Assembly (NCBI RefSeq): GCF_037975245.1
Contig: NC_092561.1
Coordinates: forward strand, 5,382,001-5,446,000
Reading direction: 5' to 3'
Length of the DNA stretch: 64,000 nt
DNA from: Apostichopus japonicus
Lineage: Eukaryota; Echinodermata; Holothuroidea; Aspidochirotida; Stichopodidae
The notes below the pieces were generated by a model. That model was not told the DNA's origin. It saw only the letters and a program-made list of their open reading frames with translations, and searched no databases. Positions within the stretch are counted from its first letter, which is position 1. Every line of letters starts with the position of its first letter. Made by a program: the position numbers and the translations under genes. Shown here one piece after another: positions 36,201-47,770 of the stretch.

Positions 36201-38734
36201 AGAACCAGAAAGCCAACAGGAGGTGTATAGTGGGTCCTTGCAATCTTTCATATGAGAACATTTACGGTAAAACTATTGTACCTTACAGTGATAAAGTGGA
36301 TTTTCATATGTGTGAAGTTCATTCAAGCTTTACTTATAAAGTTATTTGTCATTAAAAGGTTTCCAGATCTTGACCTCTGTTGACCTCAAATGACATTTGA
36401 CCTCCACTGAAAAGAACAGGCACTTAATCTTCGATGACTGCAATCCACATACCAAAGTATGCAACACGTGTGAAGAAACTATGTTTATAAAGTTTCAGAC
36501 CTTGGCCTCTGTTGACATTGACCTCCATAGAGAAATCAGGATTATTTCAGTCAATGAGGTGAATCCACATACCATGTGTGAAAGCTCATCCATCAAAGCT
36601 TTACTTTTCAAGTTACTGTGTTTACAACATTTTCAGACCTTGTCCTCTAATATTTAACCTTTCCTGACCTTTGATCCTCAGAGCTTAAAATAGCTAATTC
36701 TTGTACTCACATAGGACAATCTGCATATCAAGTAAACAAGTTACAACACATCTACTGTGAGCTTTCATTTGTTTTCATACATTAAAACGTAATGACCCTC
36801 AACCGACCTTTAACCTCCACAAAAAACAAAGCAACGACTGTGTAATGAAACTAAAGAAAGTCTTGGGTCATTGTGACCCAAGACTGTGTAATGTCAGAAG
36901 AAGCATAAGAAACTAAAGAAAGACTTGGGTCATTGTGACCTCATTCAACGAATCTTTGTGTTTGAAAAATACAGAAAAATCAACTGTGAAAAGCAAAATG
37001 CACACTTCAAAACCTCTCCGTTTAGGGCCCACATTTGACTACCCATTCCCGAAAAAAGTATTAAATATTCAGATACTTGATAAAAGATATCGAGACAACA
37101 TAAAACATTTGCATAAATTTGCGATGGTATCTTACCATTTAGACCCCTCCTTGATCTTTCAGCCCGGCGCTCTCTGAATATTAAGGAGGTCGGTCTACTG
37201 GTCCTTCTGTCTGAGCCCTCTGAAGAGGCTAGCGAGCCGTTGGATTCCCTCAGACCGTGAGGAACAGATCGAGGTCTTTCGCTTCGAGGGATCGGACCGT
37301 ACAAGATTTGAGAATCGCTGAAGTTACCTGAGCTGCGAAGGTGGATGCCCCTCCGTATGTCTATCACCATCTTCCTACGTTCGGTTTCGTTTAATGAAAG
37401 AGTGTAATTGCTGCTGATGTCGCTGGACGAGGCCCAATCCCGCATGGAGGCCGAGTCGGAGGCCCCCGCGGCGCTCTCGTCGGTCGGGGTGGGGACGTTT
37501 TTCTTCGACCGCCTCTTGAACGGCCAACGCCTCGAGTGTTTGTCTTTGGATTCGCTGCGATTCAGGGACTTGTTCTTCTCCGACGATTTGCTTTCGTCCG
37601 ACGTCTTCTTCCTGTCCAACGAACTTCTCTTCTCTGAGCTCTTGTTTCTCTCCAGGGATTTGTTCCGCTCAGCGGTGGTGCTCGGCGAGCCCCTCGGAGA
37701 CGGTTCGTCTCTAGATTTCTTGTTGTCCTTACGACTGAATGTCCGTTTTAATCTGGAAGTGAACCCTGTCTTTTTCATCTCGGAGTGGACCTCTTCCTTT
37801 GCACACGATGGGGAATAGCTGTCCTCGTCTGCAACGACAATCGTCTTCCTCTGCGTGCTGGGAGACCGCATTATCCGTTTGGCTTTTTCCAGAATGCTCT
37901 TCTTTCGCTTGACATCCTTCCTCTCCTTCCTCTGGTGATCTCTGGTCAGGGTCAAAGACCCGTTCTCTAGAGTTTCAATCTCTGCCTCGCTGACTCTCTG
38001 AACGTGGAGTCGCAATGTCGAAGGAGCGGACCTGCTCTTCCCCACCTCTGGGGAAGAGAGCTCGTCGTCTGCGATGTTATCAGCCCCCGAGAGCTCTACC
38101 TCTAATGTGTTTTCCATCGCCCATACATAACTCTCGTGGCCCCGAGGTAAGACCGTTCGCTCCGACCTGTCCCTCAGTTTCACCTCCGTCTTGTCGTTCG
38201 TTTCGCTGGTCTCCTCTCGTATTTCCTGCCTCTGCACCACGGTGACCGTGTTCCTGGTGGGCCTGGATTTTTTCCGCCTCTTCTCCCTCTCAAAGTACTC
38301 TTTGGTTAGAACTGCATCGTTTAAACTTTTACTCCTTCTCTTCAGGAACATTTCCATGACTTTAACGGTGTCCGCTCTCACCTGCGGTAGACTACTCTCC
38401 TTCCTCATACTGTGGGGTACCTTGGGAGAGGAGGGGCATGTCTTCTCCGCCTTGGGGGAATTATCTTTGGGTTTGTACTTCCGAGCCTTTAATGTTCCCG
38501 AATTTGAAGACAGAGGTGAATCCGCTGGGGAAGCTATTGCACAGTCTACCTCCGTAGTTATCGGAGGGGTGATGTCCCCAGCGTCCATGAACTCGATGCT
38601 GTCGTCTAGCCCCGTGATGGACTCCATCGTGGCTGTCGGTGGGGTCCTAATCGGGGTCTGTGCCCCTACGACTATGTCTGGAGTGGTAGCCATAACTAAT
38701 GGTATACTAAGGGACCTCCAAACTTTACTTGAAT
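31987..38734 (-). CDS. Bcl-2-family protein with long disordered N-terminus (Bcl-G/BCL2L14-like)
   Basis: Six coding exons on the minus strand: 38734-37136 (ATG 38693), 36153-35920, 35604-35362, 34667-34606, 32905-32639 and 32043-31987. The spliced CDS is 2421 nt and open throughout (806 residues). Residues 1-519 are Ser/Lys/Arg/Glu-rich with no domain I recognise. 598-678 hold the BH3 (DRLAQIGDQV, Gly628-Asp629). 700-788 hold the Bcl-2 core helices, ending in BH2 WIDSQGGW (781-788). 789-806 is the acidic tail VVVESDSEDSVQESEID. BH1 NWGR is absent and there is no C-terminal anchor. Vertebrate Bcl-G likewise has a long Ser-rich N-terminus, BH3 and BH2, a W-x(4)-GGW ending and no anchor. Role is inferred: regulation of apoptosis through BH3/groove contacts, probably cytosolic. 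An alternative is that the large exon belongs to a separate transcript and the Bcl-2 part starts at ATG 36148 (285 residues). A 5' UTR exon lies upstream, unidentified. Confidence 0.75.
32639..32905 (-). CDS. Arm B BH1/BH2-region exon
   Basis: 267 nt, phase 0, acceptor ccttgcag, donor gtaagt. It encodes AYVTFQEAVQSL and LALVFHFTKQACKLAQAF helices and ends in WIDSQGGW, an intact BH2. Confidence 0.85.
33230..33281. repeat. (TA)n microsatellite
   Basis: About 50 bp of pure TA in arm B; the corresponding arm A site (about 5665-5675) has only a few units. Confidence 0.95.
34198..34554. mobile_element. piggyBac-like MITE, present in arm B only
   Basis: The ends are AGGGTGTGAAGACTTGCGC at left and, inward from right, AGGCATTGAAGACTCGC, flanked by TTAA on both sides (34194-34197 and 34555-34558). 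Arm A has the empty site with a single TTAA (4787-4790). TTAA duplication is the piggyBac signature. There is no transposase ORF. Confidence 0.85.
34606..34667 (-). CDS. Arm B 62-nt linker exon
   Basis: Acceptor cacctacag, donor gtaaga. It changes phase from 1 to 0 and so makes the BH3 and BH2 exons compatible. It encodes SDLNDAIGSRIRRTVDGVSR. Confidence 0.7.
35362..35604 (-). CDS. Arm B BH3 exon
   Basis: 243 nt, phase 1 at both ends; six bases longer than the arm A copies (an extra Lys-Ala). It encodes IADRLAQIGDQV, a BH3 motif with the conserved Leu and Gly-Asp, followed by an acidic/Ser-rich spacer. Confidence 0.8.
35920..36153 (-). CDS. Arm B exon 2
   Basis: Acceptor ctcggtag, donor gtgagg. 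The leftover G of the large exon plus AT gives GAT, then GTA ATG AAC, so the frame is continuous (D-V-MNLDSTTPG). It encodes a Ser/Glu-rich linker (e.g. RRVSRTSLGSSWTSSTWEE) with possible RxxS kinase sites. Confidence 0.75.
36564..37135. other. Intron between large exon and exon 2, outer part
   Basis: This is part of the 982-bp intron of the Bcl-2-like gene that lies beyond the duplicated arm. It holds a repeated aaactaaagaaagNcttgggtcattgtgacc unit (near 36850 and 36911), the first with a 12-bp perfect stem (36859-36885), and several TGACC/AGGTCA half-sites. Confidence 0.6.
37136..38734 (-). CDS. Large 5' exon: disordered basic N-terminus of the Bcl-2-like protein
   Basis: The acceptor is cttcttacag just above 38734, so a non-coding exon precedes it. 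ATG at 38693; donor ggtaagat at 37135, leaving one base over. It encodes 519 residues: an acidic, Pro/Thr-rich start, a charged stretch (EYFEREKRRKKSRP, about 130-145), many short basic/Ser motifs (RNKSLERNKSSEKR, about 340-400) and SRRWPFKRRSKK, which could act as a nuclear-localisation signal. No catalytic domain is seen. GC content is visibly higher than in the surrounding DNA, as expected for coding sequence. Read past the donor, the frame continues another 62 codons only by chance. Confidence 0.8.
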
Positions 38735-38959
38735 CTGTAAGAAGATGGTAGATATGAAAAAAAAAAAAGGGTTAAGTCAAGTTATTTACCAATGCTAAAT
38801 AATAAAGAAACAGAGAAAATGTGCTTCTAAATGAGATGAAATGGAACTTTTCAGCATATTTTGACCATTTTTTCATTATTTTCCCAAGTTTCAAGCCCAA
38901 ACTTACATTTTTATTTGATAATTTTTGGTAAAAACCTTCACAACTCACTGGAATCTTTC

Positions 38960-39060
38960 AACAGTTGTCAAGAGCTCTACACACTTTGGATGGTAGAAAG
39001 AGGGAAGTAGACCAGAATGGGATGGTAGAAAGAGGGAAGTAGACCAGAATGGGTTGGTCC
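38960..39060 (+). repeat. R1 repeat fragment with 30-bp internal duplication
   Basis: ggatggtagaaagagggaag-tagaccagaatggg occurs twice in tandem and matches the R1 copy at 55845-55890. Confidence 0.6.
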
Positions 39061-41924
39061 ACGGAAGAGAATAGGTGAAAGCAAATTTACCACGTGCTCT
39101 AGAAAACATTACAGTGAGAACGCAAGATTTGTCAGGAGACAGGGAAGTTAGTAGGGAAGTAAAATTCCTTATTTTATCCAGCATTTTCTGTGGGATTACA
39201 CTGACCCTTAATTATTCTACATAGGAAAAAGTCTTCACTGCTCAATGTGTTTTCTTTTCTTTCCCTATCCATTTACAGTACAAAGACTGGTGATTGAATT
39301 GCATGTATATATACAGAGTTCTTGAATGATATCAAACAGCTTAGGGCAATTAAACAATACACTTAAATATAATTATTGTAGTATGAAATGCCATACAAAA
39401 TCGAATATAAATTACTTCACCACTATTAAAATGGATCAGTGTGCATTCAAAGCTACTGTAGTCAACAAGGTCAGATCCCATGTATGCCACAACACTCACG
39501 TCTGAAAGGCTAATTTGCATAATAATCTGGAACGTGACCATGGTTTATGAACACTGAAAGCATGTATATGGAATTTAATTAGTAAAACAAAAGACGCTAG
39601 ATATGCCAAAATGGTCATAAGTAACTAAAACTGCTTTTTATTTTAAAATTTTATTAATTTTTGCAACATCTTTTAGCATGATAGACTTTATTACAATCTT
39701 CCTGGTCCAAAGCTTTCATGGTATATGATGCACTAAAAGCAAGATATGTCTTGGCAGAATTTTGATATCATCAAGCAATATTTCTCTAAAATAGGCTTCA
39801 CTTAAACAATAATCCCTTTGAACACTGAATAATCTTAAACTGCAGTTCTACTATATACTATACTGTCAATGCATATGAAATACTGTATGACCTTATTTCC
39901 TACACAAAGTCATATAACCCTCACACCTTGCCTATGAATACATAGGACATATGATGTTCTCCTACTGAGTTAAACAAACAACCCTGTTTGTTATTCTAAG
40001 TAATCTGTGTTTACCAAAGAGACAGGAGCAATAAATTTCACAAGGATTCTCTGAACGGTGCTGGTATTCATCGAATAGTACGTGTGATAAGTAATACAAC
40101 TGGGCAAATTATATCGTTTGTACATTATATCAGAAAAGCTACCACTTTTTTAATTATTTAACCACGACGTGCAACGGTATAGTCTTGGTTATTTGTCCCC
40201 GAGTCGAGACTATTGCGCAATAAACAAGACTAACATCAAATATTGATTCATGAAGCTGCCTTCTCAAGGAAAGTTAAATTCTTTTTTCATCAGCAAAGGA
40301 CAAAGAAGAAGAAAAAAAGACAATTTCACACTGAGTAATACTGCAATGGAGTAAAAATAAACATTTAGGTATTGCAAAATAATAGGATTAAGACTGCAAC
40401 CTGCAAAATAATACGATGCACAGTGGTTTTCTTATTCGTTTGACCGCCATGGGTACCAGTGGGGGGTGCCATGCCATAGCTGCCCCCCCAAAAAATAACC
40501 AGTTTAAAGCTTTGCCAAAGATAGCGCCATTCTACATCTAAGCCTCCTTCCATTAAAAAAATTTCCCCTTAAACACCTCCCCTGTACAGGATGACAAAGG
40601 GGGTATCCCCCGGGTGCCAACTGTTCTAGGTGCATCACTGTCGTGTCATCTACTACAAAACTATGGCAGTCTCGGCTCAAGAAGCTCACTTTATCTTTGA
40701 AAATTGGTTTTGAAAAGGAAGCATTAAAAAACAAATGAAGCTTTTAATAGTTTGAGCTTCTGTCATATTTTGTCCATTTTCTTTATATACTTTCTTCTTT
40801 CTTTTATCTTTTTCTTTTATTTTTCATAATTACCCATGTGAAAACAGAGGAAACAGTTCTAAAAAACAATTAATAAATGTAATATGAAAGAAAAAGAAAA
40901 GCTTCCCTGGAGAAGCATCACATTTGTACACTTGAAAAAAAACAAGATGAAAAAAATCATCAAGTAAATAGAAATAGATGCTGTAGGTTGTATAAACCCA
41001 AAATAGTATCTAAACTTCAAGATTCAAGTGATTCTATTTTTTTTTTTTTTAAATTTATTCCAGTATAAATTTAAATTTATATATGATAAGAAGTACAGTA
41101 TATTGTCATAAATATTCTTAATTTCTTTGTACACAAGGCAATTAATTCTGTATGCATTTAACAAACCTTTTCACAACAGTGCGAAAACACAAAAAACGAG
41201 CACAAAAAAAAGAAAAACAAAGTAAGAAATAAATATAGGCTACCACAAAAAGCAAACACAATTCTAAAATCCATTCATACAGAATACCTTTCTACAGACA
41301 GACAATTTTATCTAATACCTTTCTCAAAATCCAGTTCTCTGTCGGAAACAAGCCGCATCACAATAATTTTCTTTCCACCATGTATGGGTTTATATAATGT
41401 AAGTATCTTTGGGTACAGAGCTGTACTTCAGTTGTTCACCCTTTGGCTTCTTCACTGAGACTGATGTGTGTTACACCTAAATCCCAGATAATAACATCTA
41501 ACACCATACAGACCTATAACAGTAGGTACACTATCATAATAGGAACCTCGATGACCTCACAAGCTAAATACAGCCACAGAGATCAACACAGGATCAATAC
41601 ATTCCACAGGGGAGTCCCCCACAGGTAGTTGAAATCAACACTGTGTAACAGCCAATTCATTTAAGCAGGTGTAATTGTGCGTGTTGTAACAAAGGTGTGA
41701 ACATGGTTTGTGTCATCTTGAGTCACCTTGTTGACAACTACTAAGTTGGTACATGTTGAGAAAAAGCTCCTCCAAGATTGACATTGTCTCCATATCCCTG
41801 GTTTGTAACAAGAGGATAGATAACAACTAGGATCTAATAGAGGATCCGTTATTTGATGACATAAATATTTAGATATATGATTCATGGAACAAACAAACTC
41901 CAACAATCCTTGGGAGGATTGAGT

Positions 41925-42010
41925 GAGTGAGTGAGTGGGGGGCAAAGTGCTAAAATGTTACCAGTTAATAGGCTAAGTAATTTGGAAAGTGTAGTGTAGT
42001 AGCATCCAAA
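41925..42010 (+). repeat. R1 repeat fragment
   Basis: gggggcaaagtgctaaaatgttaccagtta matches the middle of R1. Confidence 0.5.
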
Positions 42011-42109
42011 GGGATGGGTGAGAGAGGAGTGGTCTTTAATACTATTTACTATGTGATGACTGACAACTAAATCATGTGAAGATATACTGTATATTCCAAA
42101 ATGTACTGG

Positions 42110-42300
42110 TTTGGATATTTACGAGTGTCCAGCTAACCTGTCTCCCCACAACCTTAGCACTCTCGTTCTAGCGTGTCTAGAATAACTGGTAACCTTTTTA
42201 ACACTCTGCGCCCTCTATGGTCGGAACCCTTCCCCCCCCCCCCTCTATACCCTTCCTTTTCATTCTACCACCCAAAGTGTCTACATCGTTCCTCTTCTGT
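42110..42300 (-). repeat. R1 repeat copy, minus orientation
   Basis: ctaacctgtctccccacaac, then aataactggtaacctttttaacactctgc, is the reverse complement of the R1 3' half. Confidence 0.7.
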
Positions 42301-45300
42301 GCAGATTGAATATCAACTAAATTCGATTGGAGCTGTTTGCCTAAAAGCATTTTCTGGAAGTAGGAAAACTATTATAGGGGAGACAGGTTAAGGGAGGAGT
42401 GAAGTAAATATATGGCCCTTCTCTTTCAGTTTCTCCTTGCTACCACAAGCTTCATTTATTGTATGTACTGGTTTACCACTAGCATCATTTACAGTATGTA
42501 CTGGTTTCATCACTGAAAATATACCAGTAGTATCTAAACAACTTTAATGAAAGTCTGCAAAAGCCAGTCTTGATAACTTGTCACCTGATTGTAAAGAAAA
42601 CTGTATCAAAATGAACTTTGGGACTGATGGTGATCTACGTACAGTACATCAAGATGTAATTAATACACAAAATTTAAACTTGAAAAGTGAATTCTCTGGA
42701 AAACGGATTTCACAAATGGGGACAAAAGGTTTTAGCAATAGGTGAACCAGTTTGCATGTACGGTGAGGCTAAGAATTATCAAATCGCAATTTGATTTTAT
42801 TTAAAAAAAAAAAAATTCCTCCTCCACAATTCATCTACATTTCGAATTCTGACAATGGAGCACATTTTTAAGTAACTTTTTTGATGATGTTTCGATGACA
42901 TCCAGCAACGAGGTAGTTTGTTATGCTTGACTTTGTCATTTTTTATTTGAAATGAGCTATAAGTACAGACATTTTTAACATTTTCTGATTAATATTGTTT
43001 AAATGTGTTTATTAATACTGTGAATTGTGTCCAGGCCCCAGAATCTTGACAGTTGAAGGGAATTCAATAATGAATTTCTGTTTTCTTTGTGTTTTGTTTT
43101 GTTCAAGAACATGACATGTCTGTTGCGAGGTATAGTTGTTGGCCCTGGCAGTACTACAGTAAGATTTAAGTAAGACCTGTATGATACATGTATTTATATA
43201 TAGCATGGAGAATTTTTTTCAGTGGAAACATTGCTGCATACATAATCAATGTGGTGCTGCCATGTTCAATTATTATCATCAATTTTGGACACTTTAGAAT
43301 TTTAAGCAGAATGAGAAAACTCAGTAACCTTTTACTCGGGGACACAAACATCTATGAGTGTGTTTTAGATTCTTAGCGTGATCCATTACCATCTTCTGCT
43401 GTGCACATTACATTACTCCAGAATTTCGGTACAAATCATGTCCCGAAAGACGAAAATCTTCATGAGACAACAGGCAACTGTGAGTGATATACATAGTACA
43501 GCAAAGAAAACTTAAAAAATGACCTATGACCTAATCTATGGAATAAAATAAAACTCCAAAATGAGTACTGGTATTCCGTAAGAGACAGATTTGGATCTCT
43601 TGTTGACAAACCATGAGTGTTTGTATTTGTTAAGGGATATTTCCCAAATATTTGTTGATCAGTCAGCTAACAGGCTATTGCTAATTATAACAGGAGGACA
43701 CATGGAAGCTAAACATTATTCAGATGACTCACACTAAATAATTATATATATGATGCTAAAATTAGTACAAAAAAGACTTCCCTTATAACCAATGATCAAA
43801 ACACGCCATAAAAGGCAGAAAGATGATTCAAGCACCAAAATCAAAATTTATGCAATACAGACGGGAAAAATATGAAATATATATATTACGATATGACACC
43901 AAAAGAAAAAAATAAAGGGGGGGAGGAAAGGGGACAGAGGACGACAAAAACGAAGATATACTGAAATTAAAATCTTGTGAAGAAATTACCTCGATGTCCC
44001 AATGATACACTCGGGTTACAAACACTTCCCACAAAATTCATATTAATAATCAGAGTTTACAAGACACTTCCTTGTATGGCATATATAGAATTTCCTTCCT
44101 CGCAGCCGGCGTAAACAGAACAGATCGCTGCAAAAATGACACGTTCAGACACGCGAGCCGATAAAATTGTCAGCCTTATTTTCTGAGGCATGAGTCAACA
44201 ATTGAACTCATATTAGGTAAATGCAGTAGTTACCCTAAATTTCAACACACTCTGCTTTCACACAGCTGCTAATGTTTACTTCCTTTAGAAAAACACCACA
44301 GACAATAGAAAAAAATAATCTCTTCCTCTGAACACAACAACAAGGCATCTCTTCGACACAACGTCAATGAAATGACTTCACTCCATTTCAAAAACAGTTT
44401 TGGAAATGAAAGTATTGATCCAGCCAGAGAGAGAGAGCGACTCCACCTCTGTCTATCGTCAAACAATGCGTGATGACGGAACAATTGAAATACAACAGAG
44501 GCTTGACAGGCAGCAGGCTGCTTGTGTGAATCACTATCACCAAAGGTTGGATATTGTCTGCTGTGATACATGTGTTGAAATGGCCATGCAAGGTTATCAA
44601 TGATGGTCTTATATAGGTCGCCAAGGTCTGTGTAGTTGAAGGTTGTCACGACCATACTCTAGCTCGCTGGAAAAACAATGACATTGTGCAACCTCTTCTT
44701 GACCTTGGGAAAATGATGATGCATCCTCCATGTGCAGTTCAGAGGAATCTAAAAATTCTTTCTTTGACTTGTTAACATGTAGTTTGTTATTCTGTGATGT
44801 GCTTGCTTTAGGAAAGCAAAAGAAAACCCTTTTGTCGGAACGGATTGCCAAAGAGCTTGTTACGTAGAAAACGTTGGCCTTTTTTTAGTGGGTTTGGTTC
44901 ACTAAGTTTGGAGACGAGAGGGCATACAGAGGTTAACATGCAAACCATGAAATACAAGACATTTCAATGTATTTGCTCTATGGGTGTTAATCTTGCTGTA
45001 GCCTCCATTCAACTATTTTTCTTCTTTATTATTATTATCATTACATAAGTGTAGTTAAACATATTATGTGTGAGTAGTATGACTGTATACCTTGTCAAGC
45101 CACAAGGTTAAAGGTCATTCAATCAAGGTTGGTGATTGCATAATTCTCTATTCCCCATTACAATCATTTCATGTCAGATTTTAGAGGTCAAAGGTCAATT
45201 TATCAATAAGCAAGATGTTGTGCAAATTACATCATTTGTTAATTTGTTTTATAACTATCAAAGAAATAATAGGGTATTTTGAACCTTTTCAAACTTTCAA

Positions 45301-46504
45301 TGTGCAAGGGCGATCAAGACTGTAACTAGTGTAAACGCTCTTGGGATTAGGCAGCCCGAGATACTTGACTTGGCACTTTCACTTCCCCATAAACAGGCAC
45401 AGAAGTATATATTCCAACATACTGGACAAAGCCCTAGCTCACAGTGATTGGTAAACAAGCAGTGTGACCTTTTCATGGTTGCATAAATTCTCAAGTCCTG
45501 TTCGTTGTTGATGCAACTTGCTTTCCTTAAATTTATCGACACGTACGAGTTCAGCCTTATTACCTCACCGGGGATAAAACAGGATCCCAGGTGATGCTCT
45601 TTGCATAATTCTCAAAAGTGACCATGGGCTTCAGTCGTGTATTAAAATTTTGGAAGCTCTTAATTATTTTTCTCTGAGTTGCTTAACTAGTAATAACCTA
45701 TCTATGATTGCACAACAATCTGAAATGTCAGTGACTGGACCCCACACTGTGCATTTGTAACAGACACTATATGCCAGCCACAGAGTTCATTATAGAACTC
45801 TGCAACTTGACTACGAAGCCCACCGTAACAGTGGGATCATATTTAGTTGGAATAGGCCTCCCCCACATCTAACTGTAAAATATGACATTAACATAAACAT
45901 GTGTAGTACGCTATATATCTTGACTAAATATAGATTTGGCAGAGTCCCTATGACTTCCAATTTAAGAAGTCATGAATACTCATACAGATCTATTGCATAA
46001 TTCATTATGAATCAGTTTAGCACCATTTACGTATACTGTAGTAATTAGTGTGAGATATACATGTACATTACCTACTCATTATGTTAATGACATTAATGGC
46101 TGGTTAGCCGACAGTATGAGGGTCATTAGAATGTCGAAGGTCGCTTCACTATTTTGACATATTTGAGGATTTTGCTGTTGATATTCAATAGTCTGTAATG
46201 TCTAAAATTTTAATGCAAAAAAAATACACAGGCCTAGAATTCAATTAAATTGCTAACCAATGTAAAAGCCTTAAAATGCTATAAACTCAAGTTCCCACTA
46301 GCATATTCCTGTACTACAGAATATATTAGTGTATATGGATAGGCTAATGGTAGTAGCCCAAATGATACACATATATACTGATAGTAAGCAGTAAAACTGG
46401 GCTTACTCTAATAGGTACGAAAGTCATGTCATATTTTACTGGCCTATGTATGTTAGCAAACTACTCACGTGTTTATGTTCTTCATATCTAACTAGCAGAA
46501 ATAG

Positions 46505-46600
46505 GCATATGTATAGTACTGTATAGTACTGTACTGTATAGTACTGTACTGTATAGTACTGTACAGTACAGTGCTGTACGATACAGTACAGTTGCAGTGT
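46505..46600. repeat. Short tandem repeat of TATAGTACTG / TACAGTACTG
   Basis: Repeated 10-15-bp units of gtatagtactgtactgtat over about 95 bp. Confidence 0.8.
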
Positions 46601-47639
46601 ACAGTACCATACTGACTACAAAACAATTTAAAATGTCTTCTCATTGCTATATTATCATACAATTTTGGTGATCAACAGATATGATCACCAAATCAAATGC
46701 TGAGAAAAATTTATGTAGCAATGGAATCAACGAATTACCGTACAGTTGTTATATTACACATAAACTTACATTACGAACAGGCATTAATGTAGTAGCCAAA
46801 AATGAAAAATATATAGCCAATACCTCTCAAACAACCAAGGCTATATTACACAATGAATCAACCCTTACCTGGCACATATACTATGCATTTTAATGCTTTT
46901 TTCACCATGTCAATGAACTAATCCACCCACCCATGCAACTCTGTATGACACTAATAAAGGCTGTGAGGGCCAAGGTGAATGACCTAAACAACAATAACCT
47001 TCCCAATTATTATTATTATTATTAATCATCAGGCAATGCTTTGGTAAGTACAGTTGCACTATCATTCATTGAGTTCAAATTTACTTTCACTGTTTCACAC
47101 TTACAGTAGACCTGTAAAGGAACACTTTGGCACCGATAATAAACACAGGTATAAACTTCAACTAAAATAAATTCCAGGAAAAGGATGGTCAATGACCTCC
47201 TCATACCATTAACACAACATACAGTACTGATTGGGGTCAGGTAAAATGAAAAAAAAATTGTAATCAATATGCAGGCGGAAAAAACACACTATTGCATGAC
47301 ATGTTAAATTTATCGAGTTTTTAACCAGAGTACTGTAACTTCATTAAACTAAGCAAGAGGGGGGTGATCGTGACTAGTAATTTGCACTGATCTATATCAG
47401 AAAAGGTCAAGGACCTAATAAAGGTAAGTACTCAGAAAACAAAACAATGCATACCTAGTTTCTGTTCTTTCGTCTGCACAGAGGATATTAAACTATTAAG
47501 TAACCCATCTGTGTTAGTTTAAGTTTGTTTATGAATCAGGAAGCCTCACACAGTAGCTTATTTGAGATCCTATCCATGTTAGATGTTGGATAAACACCGG
47601 CATATTTCAAGCCTTCTCTTTTCGATTAGTGTTCAGAGG

Positions 47640-47770
47640 ATTTCGAGGCAGGGGTGTGAATTCGCTCACATTCCTGCTCCCGGGACCGCCATTTAACATC
47701 CCCGTCCGACGGACGAGGGTGTATGCCCCAGCATCTGACCACTTTCTCAAGTACTGAGGTAGGCAAAGGC
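47640..47770. repeat. GC-rich SINE-like fragment
   Basis: On the minus strand it reads gtccgtcggacggggatgtt, then aaatggcggtcccgggagcagg. This resembles the body of tRNA-derived SINEs common in marine invertebrates. There is only one copy in this window, so the class is a guess. It stands out from the surrounding AT-rich DNA. Confidence 0.35.

Larger units (their letters stand above)
29402..36563 (-). repeat. Arm B of the inverted duplication
   Basis: Reverse-complement partner of 1579-9036. It includes five Bcl-2-like exons and flanking non-coding DNA. It differs from arm A by a single BH3 exon, a shorter first intron, a private 357-bp MITE (34198-34554) and an expanded TA run (33230-33281). 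Confidence 0.9.

Noticed and set aside
35889-36230. Plus-strand ORFs over arm B exon 2
   Set aside because: They are antisense shadows of the minus-strand exon, which has matching splice sites and phase.
38191-38751. 186-codon plus-strand ORF
   Set aside because: It is antisense to the large exon of the Bcl-2-like gene; codon usage and splice phase support the minus strand.
44269-44851. Minus-strand ORFs as upstream exons of the Bcl-2-like gene
   Set aside because: No conserved motif and no splice pair that fits the non-coding acceptor above 38734; position alone is not evidence.
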